This document shows, piece after piece, positions 5,724 through 7,472 of a stretch of DNA of 7,472 nucleotides. The notes below the pieces were generated by a model. That model was not told where the DNA came from. It did no database searches and worked only from the letters and a program-made list of their open reading frames with translations. Position 1 is the stretch's first letter. Every line of letters begins with the position of its first letter. The DNA comes from an uncultured Desulfobacterales bacterium (GTDB taxonomy: Bacteria; Desulfobacterota; Desulfobacteria; Desulfobacterales; UBA11574). The position numbers and the translations under genes are program-made. The DNA lies in contig CALANC010000258.1 of NCBI GenBank assembly GCA_937925895.1, positions 1 through 7,472 of the forward strand, in the 5' to 3' direction.

Positions 5724-7430
5724 TCAGATATCAATCCCCCTTTTTTTCACCCAGACCATACCCCCCTGGAGGTTGGAGGTATTTCGGATGCCCTGCTGAT
5801 TGAGCATAACCTGGGCCTCGTAAGACCGGACCCCGGTATTGCAAATAAGAATAACCCTCTTGTCATGGGGAATTTCGTCTACCCTGTCCCTTAATTCATC
5901 CTGAGGAAGGTTTTTCCACCGGTCCGGATAGCGTTCCACAAATGTGGCTGCATTACCCCACCCCCGGCAGTCAAGAAAAACAACCTCGTCGTTTTCTCTT
6001 TGCTCCCAAAGTGTCTCAAATTCATCCGCATCCACGACCCTGCTCCTTTGGGCAAGAGTGTTTTCAGCCGTGTTTCCCAGGGCGTTAAGAATATCCATCG
6101 CTGAAGAAAACGGCGGTGAATACGCCAGCTCAAGATTACTTATTTCAGCTACGGTGGGTCTGTAAGAGAGAATGGCTGCGACGGCGTTGATTCTTCCTAC
6201 CACACCGTCACCCTTATTGCCGAATCCCTGGACGCCTAGCACCCTTTCCGTGCCTCTTTCAACCACCAACTCCAGGTACATCATGTCTTTTTCAGGAAAA
6301 AAATGGGCCCGATCGAACTGGGCAATCATTGCACTTATCGCATCATAGTTTTCTTTGCGCGCCACATCGACACTCAGACCGGTGGCCGCCACGGATATGT
6401 CAAACAGTTTGACGACAAAGCTACCCACTGCTCCGGGAAATTCGGCGTTGCCGCCAGCCAGGTTCGTTCCGATGATGCGACCTTGTCGATTTGCCATTGA
6501 GCCCAAAGGATAATATCCGGGTTTGCCGGTTATCAAGTTGGTCACTTCAACCACGTCACCTCCGGCATAAATTTCAGGATCTGACGTCTGCAACTTTTTA
6601 TTGACAACAATGGCGCCTCGACTCGAGATGTCAAGCCCGGCTTTCCGGGCCAGTTCTGAATTTGGTTCCGTGCCGATAGCAACGATCACCAAATCGGTTT
6701 CGATGGTTCTTTTGTCAGTAATCGCCCGGGTCACCCCGTTATCGCCTTCCAATTGTACTACCCTCTCCGACAGGTGAAACGTCACCTGATTCTCCTCCAT
6801 GTGATGCTGAGCCATTTTTGCCATATTCTCGCCAACAATACCCGGCAAAATCTGATTGGTTATTTCAACCACGGTCGTCTCTATTCCCCACATGTCTGTG
6901 AAGGCCTCAGCCATTTCGAGACCGGTAAACCCGCCGCCGATGATCAGGACCTTTCCCACCTTGCCGGAGGAAATTTTTTTTTTGATGGCTATGGCAGCAT
7001 GCATGTTGCTCACCGTAAAAACACCATCTAAATCAATCCCCGGTATTTCCAAACGCTTGGGACGACTCCCGGTGGCGATAACGAGCTTGTCGTAAGGAAT
7101 GGCATCTTTCTCAAAGGTGTCAAGACTCTGAACCAGGACCTGCTTGTTCTTCCTGTCTATGGCAAGGGCCCTGCATTTGGTTTTTACCTCAATATCTTTC
7201 GCATCACGAAAAAATCTTTTATCCCTGAGCATATGAAAGCTGGTGGTCTGAAGTTGCCCCGGATCACCCACGTCGCCGGATATGAAATAGGGGATGCCGC
7301 AGCCGCCATAAGAGATCAGGTCGTCCTGATCAATCATGGTGACCTGAGAATCCGGATCCAATCTTTTTAAACGGCAAGCCGCCTTAGGGCCAAGCGCGAC
7401 AGCTCCGATGACAACTACATGTTGTGGCAT
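5724..7430 (-). CDS. FAD-dependent CoA-disulfide / persulfide reductase with C-terminal rhodanese domain (NPSR-like)
   Basis: This is a pyridine-nucleotide disulfide oxidoreductase of the CoA-disulfide reductase class fused to rhodanese, the layout of NADH-dependent persulfide reductases. These reduce CoA persulfide, polysulfide or CoA disulfide with NAD(P)H and can release sulfide. Visible features are the FAD-binding N-terminus VVVIGAVALG (5-14), the single active-site Cys C44 in YGGCGIPYFISG, ATGS (119-122), the NAD(P)H-binding GGGFTG (165-170), the second FAD motif IYAGGD (287-292), a conserved Tyr candidate Y362, and the C-terminal AYSPPFSSAMD (436-446, with Y437) typical of this class. 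Rhodanese covers about 461-568 with catalytic C530 in CNTGVRS. The single C44, not a CxxxxC pair, separates it from glutathione-reductase-type enzymes. At 568 aa it is close to known fusions. AAAGGAGG just upstream of ATG 7430 fixes the start. No membrane segment is seen, so it is cytosolic. The substrate (CoA persulfide, polysulfide or CoA disulfide) cannot be told from sequence. Confidence 0.93.
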   Translation of the reverse strand: MPQHVVVIGAVALGPKAACRLKRLDPDSQVTMIDQDDLISYGGCGIPYFISGDVGDPGQLQTTSFHMLRDKRFFRDAKDIEVKTKCRALAIDRKNKQVLVQSLDTFEKDAIPYDKLVIATGSRPKRLEIPGIDLDGVFTVSNMHAAIAIKKKISSGKVGKVLIIGGGFTGLEMAEAFTDMWGIETTVVEITNQILPGIVGENMAKMAQHHMEENQVTFHLSERVVQLEGDNGVTRAITDKRTIETDLVIVAIGTEPNSELARKAGLDISSRGAIVVNKKLQTSDPEIYAGGDVVEVTNLITGKPGYYPLGSMANRQGRIIGTNLAGGNAEFPGAVGSFVVKLFDISVAATGLSVDVARKENYDAISAMIAQFDRAHFFPEKDMMYLELVVERGTERVLGVQGFGNKGDGVVGRINAVAAILSYRPTVAEISNLELAYSPPFSSAMDILNALGNTAENTLAQRSRVVDADEFETLWEQRENDEVVFLDCRGWGNAATFVERYPDRWKNLPQDELRDRVDEIPHDKRVILICNTGVRSYEAQVMLNQQGIRNTSNLQGGMVWVKKRGIDI

Positions 7431-7472
7431 GGAAACCTCCTTTTTAACCTGAAAAATTAATATTCTTGTTAA

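Overview
The window looks like chromosomal DNA of a Gram-negative anaerobe, most likely a sulfate-reducing or related deltaproteobacterium (Desulfobacterales-like). This is inferred from the gene content: a CoA-disulfide/persulfide reductase fused to rhodanese, a GAF/HD-GYP protein of a type common there, an SPFH/zinc-ribbon protein, moderate GC, and strong Shine-Dalgarno sites. No rRNA, tRNA, CRISPR array or transposase gene is visible.

Layout. At the left, on the plus strand, is a medium-form threonine ammonia-lyase with a C-terminal ACT domain (63-1280). Everything else is on the minus strand and reads toward it. From right to left these are: an FAD-dependent CoA-disulfide/persulfide reductase with a rhodanese tail (7430-5724); a 149 bp AT-rich gap; a cytosolic GAF plus HD-GYP protein, a probable c-di-GMP phosphodiesterase (5574-3841); a 214 bp gap almost filled by a 177 bp nested inverted repeat that looks like a MITE (3648-3824); an SPFH-domain gene with a Met/Gly-rich linker and three C-terminal zinc ribbons (3626-2497); and a 412-residue protein that overlaps it (about 2513-1275). 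The last gene and the threonine ammonia-lyase converge with a 6 bp overlap of their 3' ends.

Points of interest. (1) The SPFH/zinc-ribbon gene is split by an apparent one-base deletion in an A run at 2892-2894. Both halves remain intact, so this is either a recent lesion or a sequence error. (2) The 412-residue partner appears to be a tandem duplication: each half has a zinc ribbon with identical Cys spacing, then a P-F/Y-W-R motif exactly 51 residues after the first Cys, and later an aromatic-x-P-F motif. I know no named function for it. With its SPFH neighbour it forms a translationally coupled pair with five predicted zinc sites, which may be a membrane-stress or membrane-scaffold module distantly like Bacillus YdjG/YdjI. 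This is the best candidate here for an undescribed system. (3) The inverted repeat abuts the SPFH gene, and its left arm creates a spurious upstream TTG start.

The threonine ammonia-lyase, reductase and HD-GYP genes have no evident functional link to the pair or to each other beyond position.
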